Of a DNA stretch of 53,198 nucleotides, positions 25,009 through 33,975 are shown piece by piece. The stretch covers positions 1 through 53,198 of the forward strand of contig JAGOME010000023.1 in assembly GCA_017993715.1 (NCBI GenBank), read 5' to 3'. Position 1 is the first letter of the stretch; each line of letters opens with the position of its first letter. This stretch comes from Phycicoccus sp. GTDB lineage: Bacteria; Actinomycetota; Actinomycetes; Actinomycetales; Dermatophilaceae. A program made the position numbers and the translations under genes. The notes beneath the pieces were generated by a model. It saw only the letters and a list, made by a program, of their open reading frames with translations, searched no databases and was not told the DNA's origin.

Positions 25009-27259
25009 GTCCAGTGAGCCAGCGGGGCCGGTCGCGACGTCGACCGGCCCCGGACGGCTGGAGGTCAGCGCACTCACCTGGCGGCCCGTCGGTCGCCGAG
25101 AGCCGGTGCTGAGGGACATCACCGTGTCCATCGCCCCGGGCGAACGCGTCCTGGTCGCCGGCCCGTCCGGCGCTGGCAAGTCCACCCTGCTCAGGGCCTT
25201 GGCTGGACTCCTCGAGACGGTCGACGCCGGCGAGCTTGCCGGGTCGGTGACCGTCGACGGGCACCCACCGGGATCCCGGGCCGGCGAGGTCGGGCTGGTC
25301 CTGCAAGAGCCAGGGGCCGGCGTTGTCTCGGCCAGCGTGGCGCGCGACACGGCATTCGGGATGGAAAACGTCGGAATGCCGCGCGCCGCCATGCCGCCAC
25401 GGATCGGCGCGGCCATGGCCTCGGTCGGGCTGGCCGACCTGCCGCCGGACACCCCGACCTCGGCCCTCTCCGGAGGCCAGACCCAACGGCTGGCCCTCGC
25501 CGGAGCCCTGACGCTCGCCCCGTCGCTGCTCCTGCTCGATGAACCCACCGCCATGCTCGATCCCGCCCATGCGGCGCAGGTGCGGCGCGCCATCGCGGAC
25601 GTGGTGGCACTCACGGGCGTGACCATGGTCGTCGTCGAGCACCTCCTCGCCCCCTGGGTGCCGCACGTCGACCGCCTCATCGTCCTGTCCGGTCACGGCG
25701 AAGTGATCGCCGACGGCCCCGTCGAGCGGGTGCTCACCGAGCACCATTCACTGCTGCTCGACCTGGGCATCTGGGTACCCGACGCGCCAACGCCAGATCC
25801 GGTTTCCTGCTCTCCCGACCTCTTCCACAACCCGCGGGGTCCGCGGGCCGATGGCCTCGTGGCCGGACCGCTCGTCATTGAGCGCCGCACCCGGCTGCTC
25901 GATGCGTCCACCCGCCAGCGGGTCGCGGCGACGACCACCCAGGACGTGGCGACCTCGCCGGGTGAGCTCCTCGTCCTCACCGGCCCCTCGGGTGGCGGCA
26001 AGTCGACCGTGCTGCAGACCCTGGCGGGTTTCCTGCGCCCCACGTCGGGCACGGTGCTTCTCGCAGAACGCGATCCGGCCGGCCTCAGCGCCCTCGACCT
26101 CGCAAAAGACCTCGCCTGGGTCCCGCAGTGGGCGAGCTCGACGATCATCGCGCACACCGTCTTGGATGAGGTCTGTTACACCTCGCGTCAGCTCGGTGGC
26201 CACGATGAAGAGACGACCGAGCGTGGTCGCCGACTCCTCGCAGCCTTGGGCTTAGAGGCGCTGGAGAATGCCGACCCGCGCGAGCTGTCCGGTGGTGAGC
26301 AGCGACGCCTGGCCATCGCCTCCGCCGTCCTGCACCGCCCTGCCGTCCTGCTCGCCGACGAGCCGACCGTCGGCCAGGATCGGCATACCTGGGCCGCCGT
26401 GGTCGGGCTCGTTGCGGCCTACCGGGACACTGGCGGTGCGGTCATCGCCGCCACCCATGACGCAGCGATCATCGACCGGGCCGCGCAAGAGATCGTGCTC
26501 CAACCGCCGATGACTCCCGTTGATGACCCGGGGTGCCCCCGCCCGTTGGCCGCCTGGGCAGGTCCGCTCGCGTTGGTGCTCGCGGCACTCCTGGCCATCC
26601 CGGCGGGGATCCTGTCGCCGCACTGGACGACCGGGCTGGCCGCCCTGGGGGCCGAGATCCTGCTGGCGTGCCTGGCCCTGTGGGCTCCCGGCTCGAGCCA
26701 GGCACGGAGCGGACGCCTGCGTGCAGTGGCGCTGCGGCTGCTGCCGGGACTCCTCGCGGCCCTGTCCGCCGGGTGGTCCACGTGGTTCCTCGGCACGCAG
26801 TCGCTCGACACAGCGGCGACAATCGCCCTCCGGGTCCTGATCATCGTCGTCCCCTCCGTGATTCTCATCCCCCTCATCGACCCCGACGAGCTCGCCGACC
26901 ACCTCGCACAGCGGCTGGGTCTGCCGGACCGCCCGGTCGTCGCGACGGCGGCAGCGCTCTCTCGGGTGCAGGCACTCGGCGATCTGTGGGCCGAGCTGGG
27001 CAGGGCACGTCGGGTGCGTGGTGTCGATCGGAGCTGGCGCCATCCGGTGGCGCTAGTCCGCGACCTGGCGGCCCGGTCCTTGGGGTTGTTGGTGTGGACA
27101 CTGCGCGCGGCCGCTCAGCTGGCGCTGGCCATGGATGCGCGCGGTTTCGCGACGGCAACCCGTCGGACCTGGTTGCGCGCCGCCCCGTGGACCCGGGTCG
27201 ATGTCGTCGTCGTGGCCCTGTCACTCGTCCCGCTGCTGACGGTCCTCCTCGTCCGCTGA
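25001..27259 (+). CDS. ykoD: Fused ECF ATPase-ATPase-EcfT (YkoD-YkoC fusion)
   Basis: 752 residues. First ABC domain: Walker A GPSGAGKST (54-62), signature LSGGQTQRLALAGAL, Walker B LLLLDEPTAMLD. Second ABC domain: Walker A GPSGGGKST (about 328-336), signature LSGGEQRRLAIASAV, Walker B VLLADEPTVGQD. From about residue 510 the protein becomes a membrane EcfT domain (LALVLAALLAIPAGIL...ALRVLIIVVPSVILIPLIDPDELADHL...RARRVRGVDRSW...MDARGF). In Bacillus these are separate ykoD and ykoC. No ATG/GTG/TTG allows the full first domain. A CTG at 25001 with GGGAG seven bases upstream, overlapping the ykoE stop, is the likely start. Energises uptake through YkoE. Confidence 0.9.
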   Translation: MSESSEPAGPVATSTGPGRLEVSALTWRPVGRREPVLRDITVSIAPGERVLVAGPSGAGKSTLLRALAGLLETVDAGELAGSVTVDGHPPGSRAGEVGLVLQEPGAGVVSASVARDTAFGMENVGMPRAAMPPRIGAAMASVGLADLPPDTPTSALSGGQTQRLALAGALTLAPSLLLLDEPTAMLDPAHAAQVRRAIADVVALTGVTMVVVEHLLAPWVPHVDRLIVLSGHGEVIADGPVERVLTEHHSLLLDLGIWVPDAPTPDPVSCSPDLFHNPRGPRADGLVAGPLVIERRTRLLDASTRQRVAATTTQDVATSPGELLVLTGPSGGGKSTVLQTLAGFLRPTSGTVLLAERDPAGLSALDLAKDLAWVPQWASSTIIAHTVLDEVCYTSRQLGGHDEETTERGRRLLAALGLEALENADPRELSGGEQRRLAIASAVLHRPAVLLADEPTVGQDRHTWAAVVGLVAAYRDTGGAVIAATHDAAIIDRAAQEIVLQPPMTPVDDPGCPRPLAAWAGPLALVLAALLAIPAGILSPHWTTGLAALGAEILLACLALWAPGSSQARSGRLRAVALRLLPGLLAALSAGWSTWFLGTQSLDTAATIALRVLIIVVPSVILIPLIDPDELADHLAQRLGLPDRPVVATAAALSRVQALGDLWAELGRARRVRGVDRSWRHPVALVRDLAARSLGLLVWTLRAAAQLALAMDARGFATATRRTWLRAAPWTRVDVVVVALSLVPLLTVLLVR

Positions 27260-27321
27260 CAGGCAACCGGGGACTGGCCCCGTGCCTGCGCCCCTCCGGC
27301 GGACGGCATACTTGACGGTCT

Positions 27322-28587
27322 ATGTCTGATCTGCCTGACCAGCCCGCCGACGCGGACGCCTCACTCGCTTCCACGGGTTCAGATACCCCTGCGCGGCAAC
27401 GGATCCCACGCGAGATCTGGGTGCTCATCGCCTCGGCATTCGTCATCGCCGTCGGCTTCGGGCTGATCACCCCGGTCCTGCCACAATTCGCCCAGTCCTT
27501 CGGGGTCGGCGCGACCGCCTCCTCAATCGTCGTCAGCGTCTTCGCCTTCTTCCGGTTGGTGTTCGCCCCGGGGGGTGGCCGGCTGATCGCCAAGTTCGGG
27601 GAACGACCCATCTATCTCGCGGGTCTGGTCATCGTCGCGATCTCGACCGGAGCGACGGCATTCGCCCAAAACTACTGGCAGCTCCTCGTCTTCCGCGGGC
27701 TCGGCGGGATCGGGTCGACGATGTTCACCGTGTCCGCGGTCGCGCTCATCGTGCGTCTCGCCCCTCCCGAAATCCGCGGCCGGGTCTCGGGGACCTATGC
27801 GTCGGCCTTCCTCCTGGGTGGCATCGGCGGGCCGGTCATCGGTGGTCTGCTCGGCAATCTGGGTCTACGCATCCCGTTCGTCGTCTACGCCATCGCACTG
27901 CTTCTCGCGGCCGCGGTCGTCGCCGTGTTCCTGCGCAGCTCGTCCCTGCGGCCACCGCCGGGAGCCCCGGTCCTCCCGGTCATGACCTTCCGCGACGGGC
28001 TGCAGGACAGTGCCTATCGAGCGGCCCTCGGGTCGAGCTTTGCCAACGGCTGGGCCAACTTCGGGGTGCGCAACGCGATCATCCCCCTCTTTGCGGCTGC
28101 CGTCATCGGCAAGGAGACCTGGATTGCCGGCACTGCGTTGGCCGTCTTCGCCGCCGGGAATGCCGTGGGCTTGACCATCGCCGGGCGACGCTCCGACATC
28201 GTCGGACGGCGACCCTTCATCATCGCCGGGCTGGTCATCTCCGGGCTGGCGACCATCCTCACGGGGTTCGCGACATCCCTCCCACTCCTTGTCGTGATCT
28301 CCGTGATCGCCGGCTTCGGATCCGGGTCAATCAATCCGGCCCAGCAGGCTGCGGTGGCCGATGTCGTTGGACGAGAGCGCAATGGCGGGCCAGCGCTCGC
28401 GGCATTCCAGATGGCGGCCGACACCGGATCCATCATCGGGCCGATCATCGCGGGCATCCTCATCGACCTGGGTGACTACCACCTCGCGTTCGGTCTCACG
28501 GGTGCAATCACCCTGCTGGCCGTGCTGCCGTGGCTCCGGGCGCGCGAGACCCGCCCCGGGGCCGCGGGCCTGACCGCCCCTGCCTGA
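27322..28587 (+). CDS. MFS transporter (DHA1-like)
   Basis: 421 residues, cytoplasmic Ser/Asp/Pro-rich N-terminus of about 30 residues and then about twelve helices. Motif A-like PGGGRLIAKFGERPIYLAG between helices 2 and 3, and RGLGGIGSTMFTVSAVALIVRLAPPEIRGRVSGTYASAFLLGGIGGPVIGG (motif C region) are characteristic of drug:H+ antiporter-1 proteins. Second-half equivalent: GRRSDIVGRRPFIIAG. Substrate unknown. It lies 62 bases after the thiamine transporter operon and could be read through from it, but no functional tie is visible. Confidence 0.9.
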   Translation: MSDLPDQPADADASLASTGSDTPARQRIPREIWVLIASAFVIAVGFGLITPVLPQFAQSFGVGATASSIVVSVFAFFRLVFAPGGGRLIAKFGERPIYLAGLVIVAISTGATAFAQNYWQLLVFRGLGGIGSTMFTVSAVALIVRLAPPEIRGRVSGTYASAFLLGGIGGPVIGGLLGNLGLRIPFVVYAIALLLAAAVVAVFLRSSSLRPPPGAPVLPVMTFRDGLQDSAYRAALGSSFANGWANFGVRNAIIPLFAAAVIGKETWIAGTALAVFAAGNAVGLTIAGRRSDIVGRRPFIIAGLVISGLATILTGFATSLPLLVVISVIAGFGSGSINPAQQAAVADVVGRERNGGPALAAFQMAADTGSIIGPIIAGILIDLGDYHLAFGLTGAITLLAVLPWLRARETRPGAAGLTAPA

Positions 28588-28738
28588 CGCCCCTGCCTGC
28601 CCTCGACCGTGGGCGGGTCACAACCATGGCTGCTCCAGAGGCTGCGGACAGGTTCGTCCCAGTTGGGGCAGGGACGGTGGGTGACAACGACGCAGGGAAC
28701 GCCCGGCGTCGACCAGGTCAGCCCAAGGAGCATCCCCC

Positions 28739-29239
28739 ATGAAGTTCAATCGCAAACTCGCCCTATCCGCGGCTGGAGCCGTCGCCGCCGTCAGCCTCGT
28801 CGGTGGCGGAGTGGCCTTCGCCGCGGCGTCTCAAGGGGCCGGCAGCGCAGCCTCGAACACCGCCGATGCGAACTCGGCCCAAGCAGCCGCGGGCGAGGCG
28901 CCGCAGGGCCCGATGGGCGGCGGCATGGGCGGGCACACGCACACGCCTGTGACTGGAGACGAGCTGACCAAGGTCACCGACGCCATCTCCGCCTACGATT
29001 CCTCGATCACCGTCGAGTCCGTCGAGAAGGACGAGGACGGGACCTACGACGTGCACGGCACCAAGGACGGCACTCCCGTCCATCTGGACGTGAGTGCGGA
29101 CCTGGCCACCATCACCGAAGGCATGGGTGGCCCCGGTGGTGGGATGGGTGGCCCGCCGCCCGGTGAGTCCGGCGCCCCGGGAGGCGAGACGTCCGGGACG
29201 ACCTCGTCGAACCCGGCGGATGCCAACGGCACGACCTGA
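28739..29239 (+). CDS. Secreted small protein with PepSY-like region
   Basis: 166 residues. Signal peptide (about 1-29, AVSLVGGGVAFA-A), then an Ala/Ser-rich stretch, a Gly/Met/His segment (MGGGMGGHTHTP), a compact domain of about 55 residues (DELTKVTDAISAYDSSITVESVEKDEDGTYDVHGTKDGTPVHLDV) and a Gly/Pro/Ser-rich tail. The central part has the helix-strand-strand layout of PepSY-type inhibitory domains. The GMGGHTHT piece could bind metal. AAGGAG precedes ATG 28739. Exported to the cell surface or medium; role unknown. It lies upstream of corA, but no link is shown. Confidence 0.75.
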   Translation: MKFNRKLALSAAGAVAAVSLVGGGVAFAAASQGAGSAASNTADANSAQAAAGEAPQGPMGGGMGGHTHTPVTGDELTKVTDAISAYDSSITVESVEKDEDGTYDVHGTKDGTPVHLDVSADLATITEGMGGPGGGMGGPPPGESGAPGGETSGTTSSNPADANGTT

Positions 29240-29375
29240 CCGCAGGCATCCCCGCTGCGCGACCGGACGTCGACGTCGGAAGGCCGCCCGCTCACCGTGA
29301 GCGCGGCGGCATTCCGACGTTCCCGGTGTCGCCGGTTGCGCAGCCCGTGGGTGTGGGGTGGTCCACGATGGGCGT

Positions 29376-30377
29376 ATGAACCTCGACGAGTGCATCACCG
29401 GTGGGCGGGTGTGGCGCGACGGCGCCGTCGTCGACAACCAGGTCACGGCCAGTGACCTGCACGACCACAGGTTGTCGCAGGACGAGGTGCTCTGGGTGGA
29501 CCTGCTGCGCCCGCCGAAGGATGCCTTCGCCGAGCTCGGCCGACACCTGGACCTGCCCGCGACGACGATCGAGGACGCGCTCTCGCCCAACGAGCGACCT
29601 AAGGTCACCCAGCATGAGGCCACCGTGTTCTTCACGGTCCTGACCGCCATCGTTGCGCCAGAGCCTGCGAGCGCCTCGACCGGGCGGATCCAGCTGGCCC
29701 GCATATCAGGGGTCGTCACCCCCCGGGCGCTGATCACCATTCGGCTCGATGATGACGTCGACCCGGCGCCCATCGTCGCGCACTGGGACGACAATCCCGA
29801 GCTGCTCAGGTATGGATCCTGGGCGCTCCTGCATGGGGTCCTCGACGCGGTCGTCGACGGCTATTTCAGTGCCCTTCATGCGTTGGATGACGCTGTCGAG
29901 CAGATCGAGGATCAACTCTTCTCCGATCGGCCCCCGGGTCGGGACTTCACGGCCGAGATGTTCCGACTGCGCAAAGACGTGGCGCGGATGCGGCGAGCCG
30001 TCGTCCCGATGCGCGACGTGGTGACGTCCGTGCAGCGCTACCGCCCTCGCGACGGCAGCGATCTCGACCATTGGTATGACGATCTCTATGACCACGCCCT
30101 GCGCTCGGTCGATGACGCCGACACCATGCGTGAGCTGCTGGGAACCATGTACGAAACGAACCTGAACCTGCAGGACAACCGCCTCAACGTGATCATGAAG
30201 AAACTGGCGGCCTGGGGCGCGATCATCGCCGTGCCCACCGCGATCACCGGCTGGTACGGACAGAACCTGCCGTATCCGGGGTACAACACGGCCGTCGGTG
30301 TCTGGGCGAGTATCGCGCTCATCCTGGCCATTGGCGGCCTTCTGTATGGGCAGTTCAAACGGCGCGACTGGCTCTGA
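29376..30377 (+). CDS. corA: CorA-family divalent cation channel
   Basis: 333 residues with a cytoplasmic alpha/beta funnel domain, the long stalk helix (MYETNLNLQDNRLNVIMKKLAAWGAI) and two C-terminal membrane helices (about 275-292 and 303-325). The selectivity motif, normally Gly-Met-Asn, reads Gly295-Gln296-Asn297 in GWYGQNLPYPG. Basic C-terminus FKRRDWL. The family moves Mg2+ (or Co2+, Ni2+, Zn2+); the changed motif leaves selectivity open, although I believe GQN variants occur in other actinobacterial CorA proteins. ATG 29376; a GTG six codons upstream is the alternative. Confidence 0.88.
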   Translation: MNLDECITGGRVWRDGAVVDNQVTASDLHDHRLSQDEVLWVDLLRPPKDAFAELGRHLDLPATTIEDALSPNERPKVTQHEATVFFTVLTAIVAPEPASASTGRIQLARISGVVTPRALITIRLDDDVDPAPIVAHWDDNPELLRYGSWALLHGVLDAVVDGYFSALHALDDAVEQIEDQLFSDRPPGRDFTAEMFRLRKDVARMRRAVVPMRDVVTSVQRYRPRDGSDLDHWYDDLYDHALRSVDDADTMRELLGTMYETNLNLQDNRLNVIMKKLAAWGAIIAVPTAITGWYGQNLPYPGYNTAVGVWASIALILAIGGLLYGQFKRRDWL

Positions 30378-30389
30378 GCGCGGCCTGGC

Positions 30390-31019
30390 CTAGGCCGGCC
30401 GTTCGGATCGCCGCACCGGACCGAAGATGGCGGCAGCGTCGGCGCCGAACAGGACCTCCGGCCCCAGTCCGGCCCGGACAAGGTCGCGGGCGGCGGTCGG
30501 CATCGCGTCCAGGTCTGCCGCCATGCGGATGGTGGGTCCAAGTGCCCGCAACGCTTCTCGTTGTTGGGCGGTAAAGCCCAATCCGCGGTAGTGCCGCTGT
30601 CGTCCGCCGCCCGTGGCGAAGAACACGGCACTGCGGCGCCCCTTGGTGCGGAACTCACTGACCGCGCGGATCTCGGCAAGAGGCATCGACGCACGCCAGC
30701 GTCTGGGATAGCCCCAGGCCGCAGCCACCCGCCCGTTCCCGACCGCCAGACCGCTGGAGTCGACCTGGGCGAACAGGACAGCCTGAATGCCCAGCACCAC
30801 GCCGATGAGCAGCGCCGCCACGAGGTCTCGACCCATGACGTCCCCATCGACGTAGCCGACGAGCAGGGCCAGCGCGAGCAAGCCGCCCGCGAACACACTT
30901 ACTGTGACGAGGTTGCGCCGCACGGGATTCCAGAGGATCACCTGGCTGTGCGTGCCGAACTCTGCTGGACCGTTGCGTGGCCTGTTCTTGCGGTCCTGGG
31001 CATCGCTGGACCCGGTCAT
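30390..31019 (-). CDS. Two-helix membrane protein of unknown function
   Basis: 209 residues from ATG 31019 (MTGSSDAQDRKNR); an ATG at 31037 is the alternative. A basic N-terminus is followed by two membrane helices (LVTVSVFAGGLLALALLVGYV and LVAALLIGVVLGIQAVLFAQV) and a cytoplasmic beta-rich domain (GLAVGNGRVAAAWGYPRRWRASMPLAEIRAVSEF). The layout resembles a PH-like domain behind a DUF-type membrane anchor. Family not recognised. Divergent from the patatin gene with about 50 bases between starts, so they share a promoter region. Confidence 0.75.
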   Translation of the reverse strand: MTGSSDAQDRKNRPRNGPAEFGTHSQVILWNPVRRNLVTVSVFAGGLLALALLVGYVDGDVMGRDLVAALLIGVVLGIQAVLFAQVDSSGLAVGNGRVAAAWGYPRRWRASMPLAEIRAVSEFRTKGRRSAVFFATGGGRQRHYRGLGFTAQQREALRALGPTIRMAADLDAMPTAARDLVRAGLGPEVLFGADAAAIFGPVRRSERPA

Positions 31020-31069
31020 GCTGCGATTCTGGTGCATGTCAGCACGCGCGCGCGGCATACCCTGGCGCC

Positions 31070-32041
31070 ATGGCACAACGCGTCGCACTGGCCCTGGGTG
31101 CGGGCGGGGCCCGCGGATACGCGCACATCGGAGTCATCGAGGTGCTGCAGGAACGCGGCTTCGAGGTGGTCGCGGTGGCCGGGACGTCGATGGGGGCGCT
31201 GGTCGGCGGCTTGTATGCCGCCGGTCGCCTTGAGGCCTATACCGAGTGGGTTCGCGGGCTCAGCCAGTACGACGTGTGGCGGCTGCTCGACATGAACCTC
31301 GCCGGGGGCGGCGGGGCCATCCGGCTCGAACGGATCTTTGCGCGGGTCACCGAGATCCTCGACGGGGCGCGGATCGAGGACTGCGCCATCCCCTACACGG
31401 CTGTGGCGACCGATCTGAACAACCGGCGCGAGGTGTGGTTCCAGCACGGCCCGATCGCGACGGCGGTGCGGGCCTCCGTCGCCATCCCGACGGTCATCAC
31501 CCCAATCGTCGTCGACGGGCGCCTCCTGGTCGATGGGGGTCTGATGAACCCCGTCCCGATCGAGCCCACCACGGCCGTCAACTCGGACCTCACCGTGGCC
31601 GTGAGTCTCCAGGCGGGGCACAGTCGCGGAATGCCGGTCGCGCCCGTGCGCTCGGCCGGTCCCCTCGCCGGGTCGGTCCGGTCGCTGACTCACCGGGTCA
31701 GCGCCCTCATGGGCGGGGGATCGCCGGAGCGCCACATGGTTGCCCCGGAGGAGGGCGCCGAGGACGTGGTGCCCGGTGACCTCGCCCTGGACCCTGGCCC
31801 CGACTATCGGCCTGCCCCTAAGGACCTGGCGTCCTCGGAGATCTTCAACCGCTCGTTCGACACGATGGCGGCCCTCATCACCCGATACCGGATGGCGAGC
31901 AACCCGCCTGACGTCCTGGTCTCGGTCCCGTCCGACGCGTGCCGGACCATGGACTTCCACCGCGCCACCGAGATGATCACGCTCGGCCGGGACTTGGCCG
32001 AACGGGCCCTGGACGACGCGGGCCTCGGCCACGCCCCCTAG
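31070..32041 (+). CDS. Patatin-like phospholipase (RssA type)
   Basis: 323-residue serine hydrolase with the Ser-Asp dyad. Oxyanion loop GAGGARGYAHIG (11-21), nucleophile elbow GTSMG with Ser40, and Asp155 in LLVDGGLMNPVP. SVAIPTVITPIVVDGR is the usual segment before the Asp. An acidic insert (about 215-270) separates the core from a C-terminal helix with DVLVSVPSDACRTMDFHRATEMI, typical of bacterial RssA proteins. Likely cytoplasmic lipid acyl hydrolase; substrate unknown. ATG 31070 just after the divergent promoter region. Confidence 0.9.
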   Translation: MAQRVALALGAGGARGYAHIGVIEVLQERGFEVVAVAGTSMGALVGGLYAAGRLEAYTEWVRGLSQYDVWRLLDMNLAGGGGAIRLERIFARVTEILDGARIEDCAIPYTAVATDLNNRREVWFQHGPIATAVRASVAIPTVITPIVVDGRLLVDGGLMNPVPIEPTTAVNSDLTVAVSLQAGHSRGMPVAPVRSAGPLAGSVRSLTHRVSALMGGGSPERHMVAPEEGAEDVVPGDLALDPGPDYRPAPKDLASSEIFNRSFDTMAALITRYRMASNPPDVLVSVPSDACRTMDFHRATEMITLGRDLAERALDDAGLGHAP

Positions 32042-32051
32042 GGTCGAGTCC

Positions 32052-32963
32052 ATGGAGCAGGTCTGGATCCCCGGTGGCGAGTTCGCGATGGGCTCGCAGC
32101 GCCACTATCCCGACGAGGGTCCGGTGCGACACGTCACCGTCGAGGGCTTCTGGATGGATGCGACGACGGTGACCAATGCCGACTTCGCGGCCTTCGTCGC
32201 GGACACCGGCTATGTGACGGTCGCCGAGGTCGCCCCCGATCCGGCCGATTACCCGGGGGCGGACCCGGCGATGCTCGTGCCGTCGTCGTTGGTCTTCACT
32301 CCGCCGCCAGGGCCCGTGCCGCTGTCTGACCATTTCCAGTGGTGGCGGTTCGAGCCGGGGGCGGACTGGCGGCATCCGACGGGCGCGGACTCGAGCCTGG
32401 AGGGCTTGGACGACCACCCTGTCGTGCAGGTCGCGTGGGACGACGTCCTGGCCTACGCGGCATGGGCGGGCAAGGCGCTGCCCTCGGAGGCCCAGTGGGA
32501 GTTCGCGGCGCGCGGCGGCCTCGACGGCGCCGAGTTCGTCTGGGGTGACGACAATCCGCAGGAGGACGGCATTCCGCGGGCCAACACGTGGCAGGGCCGG
32601 TTCCCCTGGGAGAACACGGCCGTCGACGGCTGGGTGCGGACCTCCCCGGTGAGGGCGTACGAGCCCAACGGCTATGGGCTCTATGACATGGCCGGCAATG
32701 TCTGGCAGTGGACGACGGACCTCTATGACAGTCGCCCCACTGACCAACGCCCGGCCTGCTGCTCGGTCACGCCGCGCGAGCGCGAGGCGATCAGCTACGA
32801 CCCGTCCACACCGGAGATCCAGATCCCGCGCCGGGTGATCAAGGGCGGATCGCACCTGTGCACCACCCAGTACTGCTTCCGCTACCGTCCGGCGGCCCGT
32901 CAGCCCCAGGCGCACGACACCGGCGCCAGCCACGTGGGCTTCCGGCTCATCACCGTGCCCTGA
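32052..32963 (+). CDS. Formylglycine-generating enzyme
   Basis: 303 residues, whole length one FGE-sulfatase domain. WIPGGEFAMGSQRHYPDEGPVRHVTVEGFWMD begins the fold and NGYGLYDMAGNVWQWT is its hallmark. True FGE is separated from other members by the redox/copper cysteine pair, present here as SHLCTTQYCFRYRPAAR (Cys270 and Cys275, four residues apart). It oxidises the Cys of sulfatase C-x-P-x-R motifs to formylglycine with O2 and Cu. No sulfatase gene lies in this window, so its client must be elsewhere. It starts 11 bases after the patatin stop. Confidence 0.9.
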   Translation: MEQVWIPGGEFAMGSQRHYPDEGPVRHVTVEGFWMDATTVTNADFAAFVADTGYVTVAEVAPDPADYPGADPAMLVPSSLVFTPPPGPVPLSDHFQWWRFEPGADWRHPTGADSSLEGLDDHPVVQVAWDDVLAYAAWAGKALPSEAQWEFAARGGLDGAEFVWGDDNPQEDGIPRANTWQGRFPWENTAVDGWVRTSPVRAYEPNGYGLYDMAGNVWQWTTDLYDSRPTDQRPACCSVTPREREAISYDPSTPEIQIPRRVIKGGSHLCTTQYCFRYRPAARQPQAHDTGASHVGFRLITVP

Positions 32964-32975
32964 CCCTCGCCTGGT

Positions 32976-33968
32976 CTAGAAACCCAAGAAGCGGGCGGGG
33001 TTGTCGGACAACAGTTTCTGACGTTGGCTCCCGGTGAGGAATGCCGCCTCGCGGATGACCTGTCCGGCCGGCCGCTCCCCGAGGGGATAGGGGTAGTCGC
33101 TGCCGAGGACGACCTGGTCCTCACCCATGGCGTCGACGAGGAGCCGCAGGGCCGGTTGGCTAAAGACCACCGAGTCGACGAAGAACCGGTTGACGTAGTG
33201 GCTCGGAGGGGCCGTCGACCGTCCTCGGACGAGGTCCCCGCGCCGCTCCCACGCATTGTCGGCCCGACCGAGCCAGAATGCCGTGCTCCCCCCGCCGTGA
33301 GCGAAGCAGATCCGTAGGGTGTCCGGCACCCGATCCAGGGTCCCGCCGAGGATGAGCGCGAGGGCCGACAGGTGGGTCTCGGACGGCATGCCGACCAGCC
33401 ACTGCGCCATCCAGCGCTCCAACCGGGGGCCGGTCGCCATGTCCCAGGGGTGGACGAACACCGGGGCCTGCACGGCCGCGCAATGGGCGAGGAACTGGAC
33501 GATGCCCTCGTCGTCGAGGTCGCGATCCCCAACGTGGTTGCCGATCTCGACTCCGGCATGTCCCGCGGCGAGGCATCGGTCCAGCTCGGCGCACGCGGCG
33601 TCTGGATCCTGCAGGGGCACTTGGCAGAACGGCACGAGGCGGGGATCCCCGGCTGTCACCTCCAGGGTGAGATCGTTGAAGATCCGCGCCAGTTTGACTG
33701 CCTGGGCAGCGGGCCGCTCGTAGCCGAAGAAGACCGGGGTCGGGGAGACCACTTGGCGCCCGACGTCGTCAGAGGCCATGTCGGCGAACCGCACAGCCGG
33801 GTCCCAGCAGGCCGAGTCGATCCGCCGGAACTCGTGGTCGCGGACCATGATCACCGCTTCCCGCTCGGACTCCACCCGCAGCCACGGCCAGCCCTCTCCG
33901 CCGATGGCGACGGCAAGGTCGGGCCACCCCCGGGGAACGAGGTGGGTGTGGACGTCGGTGACCAGCAC
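32976..33968 (-). CDS. 2-amino-3-carboxymuconate-6-semialdehyde decarboxylase (ACMSD)
   Basis: 330-residue amidohydrolase that decarboxylates ACMS to 2-aminomuconate semialdehyde, diverting tryptophan carbon from quinolinate/NAD to full degradation. Metal ligands: TDVHTHLVPRGW (His7, His9), FVHPWDM, IGNH and VLGSDYPYPLGE (Asp). IPNLTLEV-type segment reads IFNDLTLEV; AHGGGSTAFWLGRADNAW is typical of ACMSD. GTG 33968 begins seven bases after the haao stop; a longer upstream start overlapping haao is less likely. Last gene of the kynurenine operon. Confidence 0.93.
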   Translation of the reverse strand: MLVTDVHTHLVPRGWPDLAVAIGGEGWPWLRVESEREAVIMVRDHEFRRIDSACWDPAVRFADMASDDVGRQVVSPTPVFFGYERPAAQAVKLARIFNDLTLEVTAGDPRLVPFCQVPLQDPDAACAELDRCLAAGHAGVEIGNHVGDRDLDDEGIVQFLAHCAAVQAPVFVHPWDMATGPRLERWMAQWLVGMPSETHLSALALILGGTLDRVPDTLRICFAHGGGSTAFWLGRADNAWERRGDLVRGRSTAPPSHYVNRFFVDSVVFSQPALRLLVDAMGEDQVVLGSDYPYPLGERPAGQVIREAAFLTGSQRQKLLSDNPARFLGF

Positions 33969-33975
33969 GCGGTGC

